64,000 nt of DNA. Source: Cornus controversa (taxonomy: Eukaryota; Streptophyta; Magnoliopsida; Cornales; Cornaceae). Below the pieces are notes generated by a model. It did no database searches. It worked only from the letters and a program-made list of their open reading frames with translations, and was not told where the DNA came from. The position numbers and the translations under genes are program-made. Positions within the stretch are counted from its first letter, which is position 1, and every line of letters starts with the position of its first letter. This document shows positions 46,701 through 56,534 of this stretch, piece by piece. The stretch covers positions 101,986,033 through 102,050,032 of the forward strand of contig CM048845.1 in NCBI GenBank assembly GCA_026545225.1, in the 5' to 3' direction.

Positions 46701-49700
46701 TTCATCTCTGTGTTGTTTATTTTGCATGTTCTGTAAATTCTTTGGTCACATTTGTTAATCCAGAATTTAAATTATGAATGGGAGCCTATTATCACAGACG
46801 CGTAGATGTGTTCTGTCCCACATCGGGTGTGTTCTGGGTGATCTTGGGGTTGATGTATGGGTGCGGGGAACCTTACAAGTGACTTTTGGGTGTAGAACAG
46901 GCCCAGTGTGACACTATGGACTTATGGAACCTACTTTTAGGATCATGTTTCTAACAAGAATAAATGGGCCGGTGGAGACTTTCAGTTAGTGAAAGAACGC
47001 AGCCCCTGGTTGCAGTTGTTGCCTTTGAGCATAAGCTTGATTTGGTGGATATCAATAAGATTCATGCTACAAATTCTGTTTGTATTCATCCCAGCCTCTT
47101 TTGAAGATATTGGTGGGTTATGTTAACAATGCTCCTTGTCGCCAACATCTTAGTAGCGAATACCCCTCCAACTGCGTGCGGGGCCAACTTTGATTTCGAG
47201 AGATTTATTTGTTTAGGCAGTTTGAACCTGGTGATGCAATAGAATGTGCTATAGTTATAATGTCATCCTATGGACTAGGGATGAGGGTGGAGGTCCTTGG
47301 AAACTCTGACCATCCAAAAGTGTTTGATAATTCAGAACTCAGAAGCCAACCTTCTAACCGTGTGAAAACTTCTATATTAATGTAATGCCACTTCTATGTT
47401 TAGTATAGAGCTCCTATTTTTTCCTGCTTCCTTGATGAATTTTCTTAATCAGTTGTACTTTCCTTTTTTTTATTCAATATTGTTTCTCCTTAGAAGTGTT
47501 TGTCTTTTGTTAGAAGCAGTTGTATATTGTTTCTCCTTAGAAGTGTTTGTCTTTTGTTAGAAGCAGTTGTTCTTTTTTTATTAAGTTCTGTTTTTCAATA
47601 TCTTCTCTATAAATATGCTGTTGTTCCGAATTTGATAGGTTTTAACAATTAATTTCTTTTAGTTAAGATCAAGTTTTAAATCTTTTCTGTCAATGTTCAA
47701 AATAAACCTCTCTCCTCTTTCTAGTAACAATTGAATTTATCATTTTCCGGAACTTTGGTCATTTGCTTTGAAAATGCTTTAATCTTTTTGGTGGTTTATG
47801 TTACACTCATCTCAATGTTGTTATATCCATTAGCCACTGGGGCATTCGATGCACATTTAGTATTATGTTCACTTGCCTATTCTTGTCTTCAAGAATTTTC
47901 TAAACAATAGGTTCATGAATGCTTTTTATTACAGCTCAGTTTATGTTTATTTATTTATTTTAATGAAGAGAACTTTGACCTTTGTTCAATGCTCTTGCAG
48001 AGTTTATAAACCTTATTTCATCAGAATCCAATGAAGTTTGTAACAGGGAAGAGAAGAGAACAATTGCACCAGAGCATGTACTCAAGGCTTTAGAGGTTTT
48101 TGATCCAATTCCATATTTTTCCATTTCAATTTCAGTTCTTGTTCCTTGTGTTATATATGTTCCGTCCATATTGCAGCTTCTATTCTAATGACCTTTCCTC
48201 ATTTATATTGTATTATAACATTATTATGATGCATAACTAGGCATCTTTCTTAAGTGTGTAGACCATTCCTGAGGTTAGATCTGACACACAATTATGTAAA
48301 GCAGAGGTGCAACAATGAACTATCTTGTTGTGTATCCAATCTTTTTGATAATATCACACAATTATGTAACTTGATAATAGTTGTATTATGGCTGTGTCGA
48401 GTTGAGTTGAGATATAATTCAGATACATCCCAAATAAATGAGATTATAAGATTCCTATAATCCCATTATATGATGTTGGTTATTCCTCCCAGCTTTCAGA
48501 TGCCGATCAAGAACGATATAGAGACATAGCAAATCAATAAAAATAGATAACCTTCACAAGCAGACCTATTAATTATGGTTCCTCACCACCAAGTTGAGAC
48601 ACAATTTGTACGACTTTTTCCTCTCTTCACAATGCACCCTTGGCCCCACTTTTATTTCCTATAGAGACTAAATGCATCTGTTTGATTAATGTTCTATGTC
48701 CATTGCTGGGTTTATATTAGTCCTCAACTCCTCATTCATGCATTGTTCCTATGGGAACTCAGATCTGTCATCCACTTGAGACTTCCCCAATGCTGGGACA
48801 AGTAATTAGGGGTCACTTAGCATAAACTGTCACTTTATTATTGTCCAAGGGGAATTTGTGCTTACAAGCCAATTGAAAGGAGCTTGGGCATAATGCGGGT
48901 TAAGTTGTGCTGTAAACAATGTTAATGTGAATATGAGCTAGGTCTTTATTCAAGCCAATGATCTTTATTAGTGCTCTGGGAAGAAAAGCAAATTGGTGAC
49001 ATTCCTCGAGGCATTTGCTGCCTACAAAGTTTGTCAGAATATATATATATATATATAGCCAGATATAAGAAACATTTGCATTGTGCTTAATTTTGATGTG
49101 CAGGATGAGTAGTAATAAATACCACCTCACTTCCTCCTCTCTTTTCAGAATATTACAATTTGCTTGTATTTTATTGCCTTGATGCTAAGAGCATATAAAT
49201 AGTTGCCCTGACTTTTAAATGTGATTCTCTCAGGTTCTTGGTTTTGGGGAATACATTGAAGAGGTCTATGCTGCATATGAACAACACAAACTTGAGACTA
49301 TGGTAATTATTCATTACATGCTTATCAGCATTTTACCTCACACAAGACCGGTGTTATGATAACTGGGTTGAACTGGCCTACGAGACCATGTGACTGGAAC
49401 CAGTCTTTTTGGTCAATCTGATTCATCCACCTTTTATGTTACCCAATACGCTGTTGTGAAACCAGTGAACAAGGGAACCGTTTAAACTTAATTTTAATCA
49501 TTTATGTAATTTCAAACACTCAGAGAGTACTTGCTGATATTCTTTGGAAATGCATTCCAACAGGACTCCATAAGAGGTGGGAAATTGAGCAACGTAGCCG
49601 AAATGACCGAGGAAGAAGCGCTGGCTGAGCAGCAGAGGATGTTTGCAGAGGCACGTGCAAGAATGAATGGTGCAGCTACAGTCCCCAAACAATCAGACCC

Positions 49701-49722
49701 TGAGCCGCGTTTGGATAGTTAA
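40637..49722 (+). CDS. DR1: NC2-beta / DR1 histone-fold transcription cofactor (plant NF-YB13-like), 155 aa
   Basis: Five exons join in phase with GT-AG introns: 40637-40691, 41819-41908, 48001-48095, 49234-49302 and 49564-49722. The protein starts MEPMDIVGKAKEDASLPK. The histone fold runs from about 19 to 100 (ATMTKIIKEMLPPDVRVARD, EFINLISSESNEVC, TIAPEHVLKALEVLGFGEYI). A Glu/Gln-rich helix (EMTEEEALAEQQRMFAEARA) and a short tail follow. NC2-beta pairs with NC2-alpha, clamps TBP on TATA DNA and blocks TFIIA/TFIIB entry. Length and sequence match plant DR1 throughout, with no missing core residue. The last intron join gives ETM-DSIR; I recall a Q at that join in Arabidopsis. Intron 2 is 6.1 kb and holds a hAT MITE, a small LTR element and tandem duplications, but splicing signals are intact. 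Confidence 0.96.
42743..43223. mobile_element. hAT-type MITE, family A copy 3
   Basis: The left end CTAGGAAGTACAAACAACTT and the right end in reverse, CTAGGAAGTGTGGATACTGA, match family A. The flanks attaggat (42735-42742) and atcaggtt (43224-43231) agree at 6 of 8 bases, so this copy is older. At 481 bp it is shorter. It has the same ggtgtcgg / gtgtcc left arm and gagatttgccgtatcgtc right arm as copies 1 and 2. Confidence 0.85.
43286..44405 (-). mobile_element. Small non-coding LTR retrotransposon (TRIM-like), looks structurally complete
   Basis: Two LTRs, TGTTGAAAAAG...CTCTCAACA, lie at 43286-43865 and 44116-44405, around an interior of about 250 bases. On the minus strand TGGTATCAGAGTAGG, the initiator-Met primer-binding site, follows the right-hand LTR, and a GAGGGAGGG tract precedes the left-hand one. 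The 5-base duplication atggg flanks it (43281-43285, 44406-44410). The left LTR is longer because it holds a MITE at 43459-43631 and an extra segment near 43670-43780 absent from the other LTR. No protein is encoded. Confidence 0.88.
43459..43631. mobile_element. MITE with about 65-bp inverted repeats, nested in the left LTR
   Basis: The left arm GAGAAAATATACAATACCTT and the right arm in reverse, GGAGAAAGTATACAATACCT, are inverted repeats that continue through TACTGATGATGTGG and ATCCCCG to CCCTCCAT. The flanks tctatttat (43450-43458) and tctttttat (43632-43640) agree at 8 of 9 bases. The other LTR shows the empty site ctctatttatagtg. Confidence 0.85.
44689..45000. repeat. Tandem duplication, 154-bp unit
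   Basis: A 154-base unit starting tctaccg occurs at 44689-44842 and again from 44843 to about 45000. The two copies are about 90% alike by eye. The shared text includes 'cttgtcttttgatgtagaca' and 'acattctctttggatgaatc'. Unit function unknown. Confidence 0.9.
47477..47570. repeat. Tandem duplication, 47-bp unit, identical copies
   Basis: atattgtttctccttagaag and the following 27 bases are repeated exactly at 47477-47523 and 47524-47570, so this is a recent duplication. Confidence 0.9.
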
Positions 49723-50880
49723 ATTCAGGACCTTTACTCTCTAGTCTCTTGAAAAGTATGGAAGCATTCTCTTCTTGCATCTGTGCTTCTTCCTCATATT
49801 TCTGTACAAAAGCCCTTGCTAGTTACATGGCATTTCTAGATTTGAAATTTTTTTTTTCTGAATTTCTAGATTTGGATTTAGCTTGTACTCTATGAATTAT
49901 GTCTATATGTTTTACTGTAATTAGTGAGAGTTTGTTCAAATTTGCCTCTATTTCAGAAACCTTATTTTCAGTTATTATCTGTGTATTGGATTGGAAGGAA
50001 ATGGTGGTGCTGCCACTGTCACTGAACTTGACACAAGTAGGACACAAGTAGGTGGTGGTTGGGACTACTAAATATGTTGGGTCATATATTTAATCAATGT
50101 AGATTTCCAACTTTGCTTGATGCTTAGAGCAACTAATCACGGGGTCCCACTTAGGATGCTTAAAATGGGTGATTAGCAAACTAATTGATGTTTCCAAAGA
50201 CTAAGTTAATTTTGGCTATATAGTGGGTCCTACTGATCCATGGGGTGTCAGTTTGTAGGTAGGTGATCAGAATCTAGATACTCCTGAACTCTACTTTACC
50301 TTGGTGCACATCGTCGTCGGTAGTAGGTGAAGTGTGGTCTTTCAAGTTTGAAGCCAATCTGGGAATTTAGGAACCCAACATAGCCCTGGTGCACGTTAAC
50401 AATAGAAGACATAGCTGCAGAATGTTGTGTTGGAAGCTTGTCTAGGGTGAATAGTGATGGCTCTGGTTTTGTGTGCCTTTAGTGACTTTTACTGTTTTGG
50501 ATTCAAGTCAAAAAAGAGTCGGTCAAGCCCTTGCTTTCACTCCCTACCCCACAAGAAAGTGAAAGAACACATACGTTGTCTCCCTTAGATTCCTTTCTTT
50601 ATTTCAAACCCTCTTTCTCTCTCTCTCTGCCCAGAGGTGCCTGTCCTTGTTCTTCATTCCTAATACAGTTTGGTGGGGTAGATAATGTTTCCTTTGTCAG
50701 GATTCTCTTTTACTAGCAAGGGACTAGAAACAAAAGAATTGATGAGAACCCCAAAATCCAATAAAAAAAATATAAAGAAGAAACCAGAATCTCTGTCTGT
50801 CACTCTCTCTCTACCCATCCCACAATCTTTAAGGAGTTGCCTTCCCTTTGATTTGCTTTCTCATGTGAAGACAGACAGTC
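49723..50880. other. DR1 3' flank and leader/promoter of the MIZ1-like gene
   Basis: The 1.16 kb between the DR1 stop and the next ATG contains no other gene. Pyrimidine-rich tracts (ctctttctctctctctctgc at about 50610, and tctgtctgtcactctctctc at 50790-50810) lie 70-270 bases ahead of the MIZ1-like ATG, a layout common in plant 5' leaders. DR1 and the MIZ1-like gene are in tandem, same strand. Confidence 0.5.
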
Positions 50881-51663
50881 ATGGCAAAGAGCTCCTCCCA
50901 AGACTTCCCCAAGAGGCACTTCCACTGGACAAAGAAGGTTAGTAATGAAGATGAAGAAGTCCCAACCATCAAGTCCTCCTTAAACAATATTGAGGATGAA
51001 AAGAAAGAGGTTAATAAGGCGGCGGCGACAACAGATCCTCAGCTGGCGGCTTCAACACCTCCACCGAGAAAGAAACTGCAAGCAATAGCAGTTTCAAGGC
51101 TGCGTTCGGTTCTTACTGCATTTAACAAGAACCGGTCACACTTGCCGCTGGGTCTTGGACCCAAAGTGGTGGGTACCCTTTTTGGGTACCGACGTGGGCA
51201 TGTACACTTCGCATTCCAAAGGGATCCGAACTCTCAACCAGCCTTCTTGATCGAACTAGCCACTCCGATAAGCGGATTGGTTCGGGAAATGGCCTCTGGA
51301 TTGGTTAGAATTGCTTTGGAGTGTGACAAAGAGAAAGAAGAAGAGAAGAAGGCAGTGAGACTGCTGGAAGAGCCTGTGTGGAGGACTTACTGCAATGGGA
51401 AGAAGTGTGGCTTCGCGATGAGGAGAGAATGTGGACCGAAGGATTGGAAGGTTTTGAAAGCTGTGGAGCCAATTTCAATGGGTGCAGGTGTTTTGCCTGC
51501 AGGGAATGAAGAAGGAGATGGAAATGGAAATGATGGTGAGATAATGTACATGAGGGCTAAGTTTGAGAGAGTGGTGGGGTCTAGAGATTCTGAGGCTTTT
51601 TATATGATGAACCCTGACAGCAATGGAGCTCCTGAGCTCAGTATTTACTTGCTTAGAGTCTAA
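50881..51663 (+). CDS. MIZU-KUSSEI1-like (DUF617) protein, 260 aa
   Basis: A single intronless frame runs from ATG 50881 to TAA 51661-51663. Residues 1-65 are a charged, low-complexity lead (KRHFHWTKKV, acidic EDEE, then Ala/Pro-rich). The DUF617/MIZ1 domain spans about 69-260: AVSRLRSVLTAF, GTLFGYRRGHVHFAFQRDP, FLIELATPISGLVREMASGL, VRIALEC, EEPVWRTYCNGKKCGFAMRR, EPISMGAGVLP, MRAKFERVVGSRDSEAFYMM and the C-terminal LSIYLLRV. Length and single-exon structure fit the family. MIZ1 itself is a plant-specific ER-associated protein needed for root hydrotropism; most paralogues have no known role. The start is supported because family members begin close to an HFHWT-type motif. In tandem with DR1, 1.16 kb downstream. 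The exact paralogue is inferred from context (At5g23100-like). Confidence 0.93.
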   Translation: MAKSSSQDFPKRHFHWTKKVSNEDEEVPTIKSSLNNIEDEKKEVNKAAATTDPQLAASTPPPRKKLQAIAVSRLRSVLTAFNKNRSHLPLGLGPKVVGTLFGYRRGHVHFAFQRDPNSQPAFLIELATPISGLVREMASGLVRIALECDKEKEEEKKAVRLLEEPVWRTYCNGKKCGFAMRRECGPKDWKVLKAVEPISMGAGVLPAGNEEGDGNGNDGEIMYMRAKFERVVGSRDSEAFYMMNPDSNGAPELSIYLLRV

Positions 51664-52318
51664 GTGGCCATGGCAGCTCTGAATTACTCAGGTCCTCTTT
51701 CTTTTTTCTTGAAGACTCCAGAACAGTGAACTAATGATACTTGTGTAGCTCTTGAGCCAAAGACATGGAGGCATCTAGTTCTCTCCAATGTTTTTCTTGT
51801 CTTTTTTTTTTTTTTCTTTTTTCATCTATAGAAAATGGAAAACTGGTTTTAATGTAATTTTCTAGCATTGGGATGGAATGGGAAATATATATATATTTTT
51901 ATCACTATTACAGGATTTGTTTTTCTCTCAGTATAGTGCCAAGTGTTCCACCATATTTTAAGACAACATACAATTGATGTTGTACCTCTAGATTTGTTTT
52001 GGTAATTGTCTGATGTATCTGACATTGAGAAACTGCATATATTTGGGGACTGGAAAAAAAGAGAGAAAATGCTGTGCAACACATCACAATTTTACTTGTT
52101 TGAATGGTGTTGCATTTGGAAAAATTATAATTAAGAGCTAATAATCTCCATTTATTAATTGATGGAAATGAGCCACAAGGCTCACAACCCACAAGGCATT
52201 CACTTTAAGAGGTTCATGTGTTTGGATGGTGGGAAAGAATACACCTTGACTGTTCTTCACATTACCATTTTTCCTTGGATATGATTGCTTCTAGACAAGC
52301 ACCAGCTTTGCTTGAGTA

Positions 52319-52358
<40 letters not shown>

Positions 52359-54755
52359 AATGTGAAACAGGTCCACTAGGAGTATGGATGGGTTCAATTT
52401 CTTTTATTTTCTTTCCCTTTCTTTTCTTTTACTTTTCTTTTCTTTATTATTTTTAAAGGATAGGTGGGTTTTCATTTTGCCAGCTAGGTTAGTAATACAT
52501 TGAATACAATTTTGGCATTTGATCCAAAGATATTAGATATTCCAATCATTGAATTTGATGCATATTTTTTGTGTTCAGTGATCAAGTAACATGAGAATCC
52601 CCAAAAATTTATCAAAGACTAGTTATAGAACTCCACAAAAGCATTCTCAAAGGAAATTCTAGGACCTGACAGATGAGGCAGCTTTTCATATTGTTGATTG
52701 CCATTTCACACTAGCAGTTCATACCTTTGATTAAACAAGCCCCCCCCTATGTTTACATTCTTTTGTGAGAAAGAAACAGTGATTTCGCTGATTTGGAATC
52801 ACTATATATAAAGCAGACTTCAAGATTTAAATGCTATCTATATTTTAAAAAGCAATGATACATAAATTATAATCTATCAAGAAATATTTATAAGACCAAT
52901 TTGATATTATAATCTATCAAAAGAAGTATGTTAGCAGACATAAAACTAGACTTTCAGATAAAATGCAGTGCTAAATTGAAAAACAATTCAAAGCATAGAT
53001 TATACTGATGAATTCTGATCAATTCACTCTTGGGAAAAGCAAAAAACAATTTTAAACTTCTAAGGGTTCTTGATATGACTGGTATTCAACCTTTGGTCAT
53101 CTTGAAAAAGAAAAGATAAACTATATATTACCTCCTCCTTGTTTCAAGGCTTTCATATAGTCTTTCTTTTCTGCTTAATCACACACAGTACACACTCACA
53201 CACAATATATATATACACACACACACACACACAGAGACAAAGTAAAGAATGGATGGGACCATTTTAGAGGGTGTGGAGTGGATTGCAGCAGAGGACAAAA
53301 ATATTTTTGAGATCACTTTTGCGGAAATCGAGGTTGTTTTTGATCATCTTGTCATTATTATTCAAAGATTCAAAAGTAGATTGGTGTAATAAAGTTTAGA
53401 CCCTTGCTTTATACTATAATTGTTGCAATCAATACAGGCCCAAGCTAACAATTGTTTAGCTATTGATGCTATATTGTTGAAAGAGTGACCTTATTACAAG
53501 AAAGTCACAATTATGTTCCTCAATCAATTGAATAAGGTGAGCATCATTGTGATATTCAGACCATTTAACGGCTAACAGTCCCACCATCCAATGTATACAA
53601 ATGTTGATAATATTTTTTTTCTTGTAAAGTTCTCTATGCTGCACTACACTGCACTACCTTAATTTACATTTACACTGTATGCACCATTTATTGCAATGAA
53701 GTATAGGATCTGTAGTATTGTAATCATAACAATGGTGCTGAAGGTGGGTTTACCTAGTTTTTTGCAAAGAGATTCCCTGAAAATATGAAAGAAGATACCT
53801 AGAACTGGGTGGATTGGGGGGAGAGTTTTAATTGTGTATGTATTTAATTTTTTAGAGTTTGTCATCATAGTGGGTGACATCATGATGACATCATCCCCAC
53901 TTCACATAAAAGAGTCGGATTAGTCAATCGGACTATGAATCATATTTTTTTTTAAAGTTGCATAAATGCACCAAGCAATGTCCTTTTTTCCTTTTAATGG
54001 TGTATTAAAATGTATTTCCTTCTTAAAGCTGTACTTAAATGGCATACTGAAAAAAGTAAGAGACATGAGAAAAAATATCAGAAAGAAGATCTATTGAAGA
54101 CAATTAGCTGGAAGTTGTCAAAAATTTCAAACAGTGGTGGAGGCAGGATAATGATTTAGAAGAGGCAACATGTAAAACATATGACATATCCAAGTAACTT
54201 TTATGGATTCAAGAAGAAAATATTCATCCCTGAACCAAAATTTAGCTAAAAGTATAGAGAAGTTGAAAAAAAAAAAAAAAAGGAAAAGTGTGTAGCTGAA
54301 TAACTTAGTTATTTTTGCCCAGGTTTACTTTCATATTATGGTTTAGCCACTAACTCTAAGCACAGTAATCAAGATAAGCTTTTTGAACTGTTTCTTCTCT
54401 TTTAGAATCTGGACTTCTCTTCTTAAATATGGGATTCAGTTTACTCAGCTAAATTGCCCTTCAAGTTGTGACTACAAGTCTTGGATCCAAATTTGGGAGG
54501 AAAGAGAACTATGAATGGACTGTTAAAAGATAGATAGTGTAGATCTTTCATTCACTTTTCTTTCTTTCTAATTTTTCTTTTCTCTTCTTCATTTGTTTTT
54601 AGACAGTCCTAAACCATGTGAGTCCAGCCCAGCATGAAGGACACTGATATAAGTTGATTAGGCTATACTCTCAGTAGACCTGATCAAACAAGTTGCTTAC
54701 AGAGGCTGTAGGCTTTGTGCACTAAAGGATGAGTTAGTGTCAGTGTCATGCTAAA
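51664..54755. other. Intergenic region between MIZ1-like gene and kinesin (left part)
   Basis: It holds the 3' flank of the MIZ1-like gene, (CT)n/(CA)n microsatellites at 52320-52358 and (CA)n at 53214-53233. No gene-like frame or element with paired ends was found. Confidence 0.6.
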
Positions 54756-54905
54756 GGTCGTATCCAATGCACAAGGCTTCCACTTGAGCGGGGGGTCTAG
54801 AAGAGGTAGATGTCGGCTAGTCTTACCCCCATTTTTGAAGAGACTGCTTCCAAGTCTCGAACTTGAGACCTATCGCTTTTGGACAAAGGCACTTGTGCTA
54901 CAAGT
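54756..54905 (-). mobile_element. SINE-like element (Au-type)
   Basis: The minus strand carries a B-box-like CAAGTTCGAGACTTGG. After this comes text of the common plant SINE type: 'gcagtctcttcaaaaatggg', then 'ggtaagactagccgacatct', then 'gcacaaggct' reversed near 54770-54780. No clear target duplication was found, and the 5' head is uncertain. Confidence 0.6.
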
Positions 54906-54980
54906 TAATAGAACCAGCTTGAGAAAGGTTGAATCCTATTGTCCATTAAGAATGCTGGGGCAGAACTTCTTAAGCATAAC

Positions 54981-55021
<41 letters not shown>

Positions 55022-56534
55022 CTCTATAAGATCTTTAGCAATTGTATTAAGATACAAGGCCATAACTCTAATATTTTCTGCTTTATAATCTTTTAGGTTT
55101 TTAACATGTAATATCAATCCATACAGATTTTTAGTTTTAGTTGATCTTTTTCACACTCGTATGTCACTGATATATATACATATGTAATTATGGATGTATA
55201 TATCGTTATGATTGTTGAAACTATTGCTATTGAATGGGATGATAAATACATCCAAAACAAATCATTCACTAGACTGAAATTCAAGAAAAAAGAGAATTCA
55301 ATGACTTCATCAAGAAATTGCATTACTTGTTTCTTACTTAGCATTATCATCCACACTCAAAGGACATTACCATGAGGTCCCCCATTAATCGAAGGTGCAG
55401 GAAGAATAATTTGGTACAAACCTAACATTTGGTAAGTGGCTGCTATTAGACTTGAACATACCTTCTCATACTTGACAGCTTGATTTTTTTCCAGTGCACC
55501 AAGCAAGGACACCTTCTACAATCATTTACAGTAGTTTATCGAATTCTAGTATGTCATAGACTCGTAATATTATTAAAGTACACTAAAAGTTATGCATATT
55601 GGAGTATCTAAGTTTGAAAAACATATACCCCTTCCGAAACTTGCATTCATCTATGTACGGATACGGAGGTACCAAGTGCATGTACACGAGAGCAGAATAA
55701 AACAATGTGCAGGACAAATATTTCCAAATTTACAATACAGAAAAATGTGATATTCTTGAAGGTTGCTAATTATTTTGCATGTTAATAAAGGATATTGTAT
55801 AAGAAGAAACTCGAACTCTCCTCCCCCCCCCCCCCCCCCCAACACACACACACGCACGGAGAAATTACTGCTTTAAAGAATAAAAAACAGCTCAAAAGAG
55901 AGGGTTAATATGACAGTGCAAGGATTATTCCTTTCCACCGAGGGCTAACTTTTTATTAGTTTCCCTGAAGGGCATTGATGAAAACAACTACACCTAAATA
56001 TACTTAGAGAGAGAGGAAATACATTTCATCCTTCCCCCATCCCCACCCCTCCTTCATACTTATAAAATTTCTTTTTTACCATTAGAAGTTTCAAATGAGT
56101 CAATTGCAAACTGCATGGAAAAAGGAAGTTATCAAATGAAATAATGTATTTTTTTTCACTGATGTGTTCTTAATCACCCTAATAGTTGGGAATTAGTCAT
56201 TTTCAGAATCAGCCTCATAGATACGTGTTAGCAACCTTAATTGAAAAAATCAACATATAAAAGAATAACATAAGAAGCAATACAGTCTCCCCCTTTCTTT
56301 GTGGGGCTTTTGTTGATCACAAGCATAGAAGCAGTTAAAACAGGAATGCCACTAACCAAGCACTGTACCGTGTCAAGCACCAGCTTGAGCAGAGAGAATG
56401 TCTTTTTTTTTTTTTTGGAAGGTAAAGCAGAGAGAATTTTGCAAAGAAGAAAACATAAAAATGAGTGCCATATTTTCACCTTCTTCAATCACTTCTGACT
56501 TGATTCCTTCTTATCTTTCTCCCATTCCCCTCTT
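54906..56534. other. Kinesin 3' flanking region
   Basis: It contains (TA)n at 54984-55018, an 18-base C-run followed by (CA)n (55823-55856), and otherwise unremarkable sequence down to the kinesin stop codon at 56535. No other gene seen. Confidence 0.6.
55823..55840. repeat. 18-base C homopolymer next to a CA repeat
   Basis: An uninterrupted run of 18 C followed by aacacacacacacgcacg. Such runs are prone to length error in sequencing. Confidence 0.9.

Larger units (their letters stand above)
41909..48000. other. DR1 intron 2 (6.1 kb)
   Basis: Contents: GT/AT microsatellite at about 42162-42200; a purine/pyrimidine-rich segment at 42430-42735 that may be a MITE; a hAT MITE (42743-43223); a small LTR retroelement (43286-44405); tandem duplications (44689-45000, 47477-47570). 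Bases 45000-46780 and 47570-48000 show nothing recognised. Around 46795-46940 a tgtcccacatcggg motif, common in plant repeats, suggests a fragment I could not classify. Confidence 0.7.

Noticed and set aside
46795-46940. tgtcccacatcggg-type segment as an LTR
   Set aside because: The motif is common in plant repeats, but I found no paired ends or target duplication, so no element is called.
48494-48540. LSDADQERYRDIANQ followed by a stop, preceded by AG, as an extra DR1 exon
   Set aside because: DR1 is complete and in phase without it, and it would break the histone fold; at most an unexplained short coincidence.
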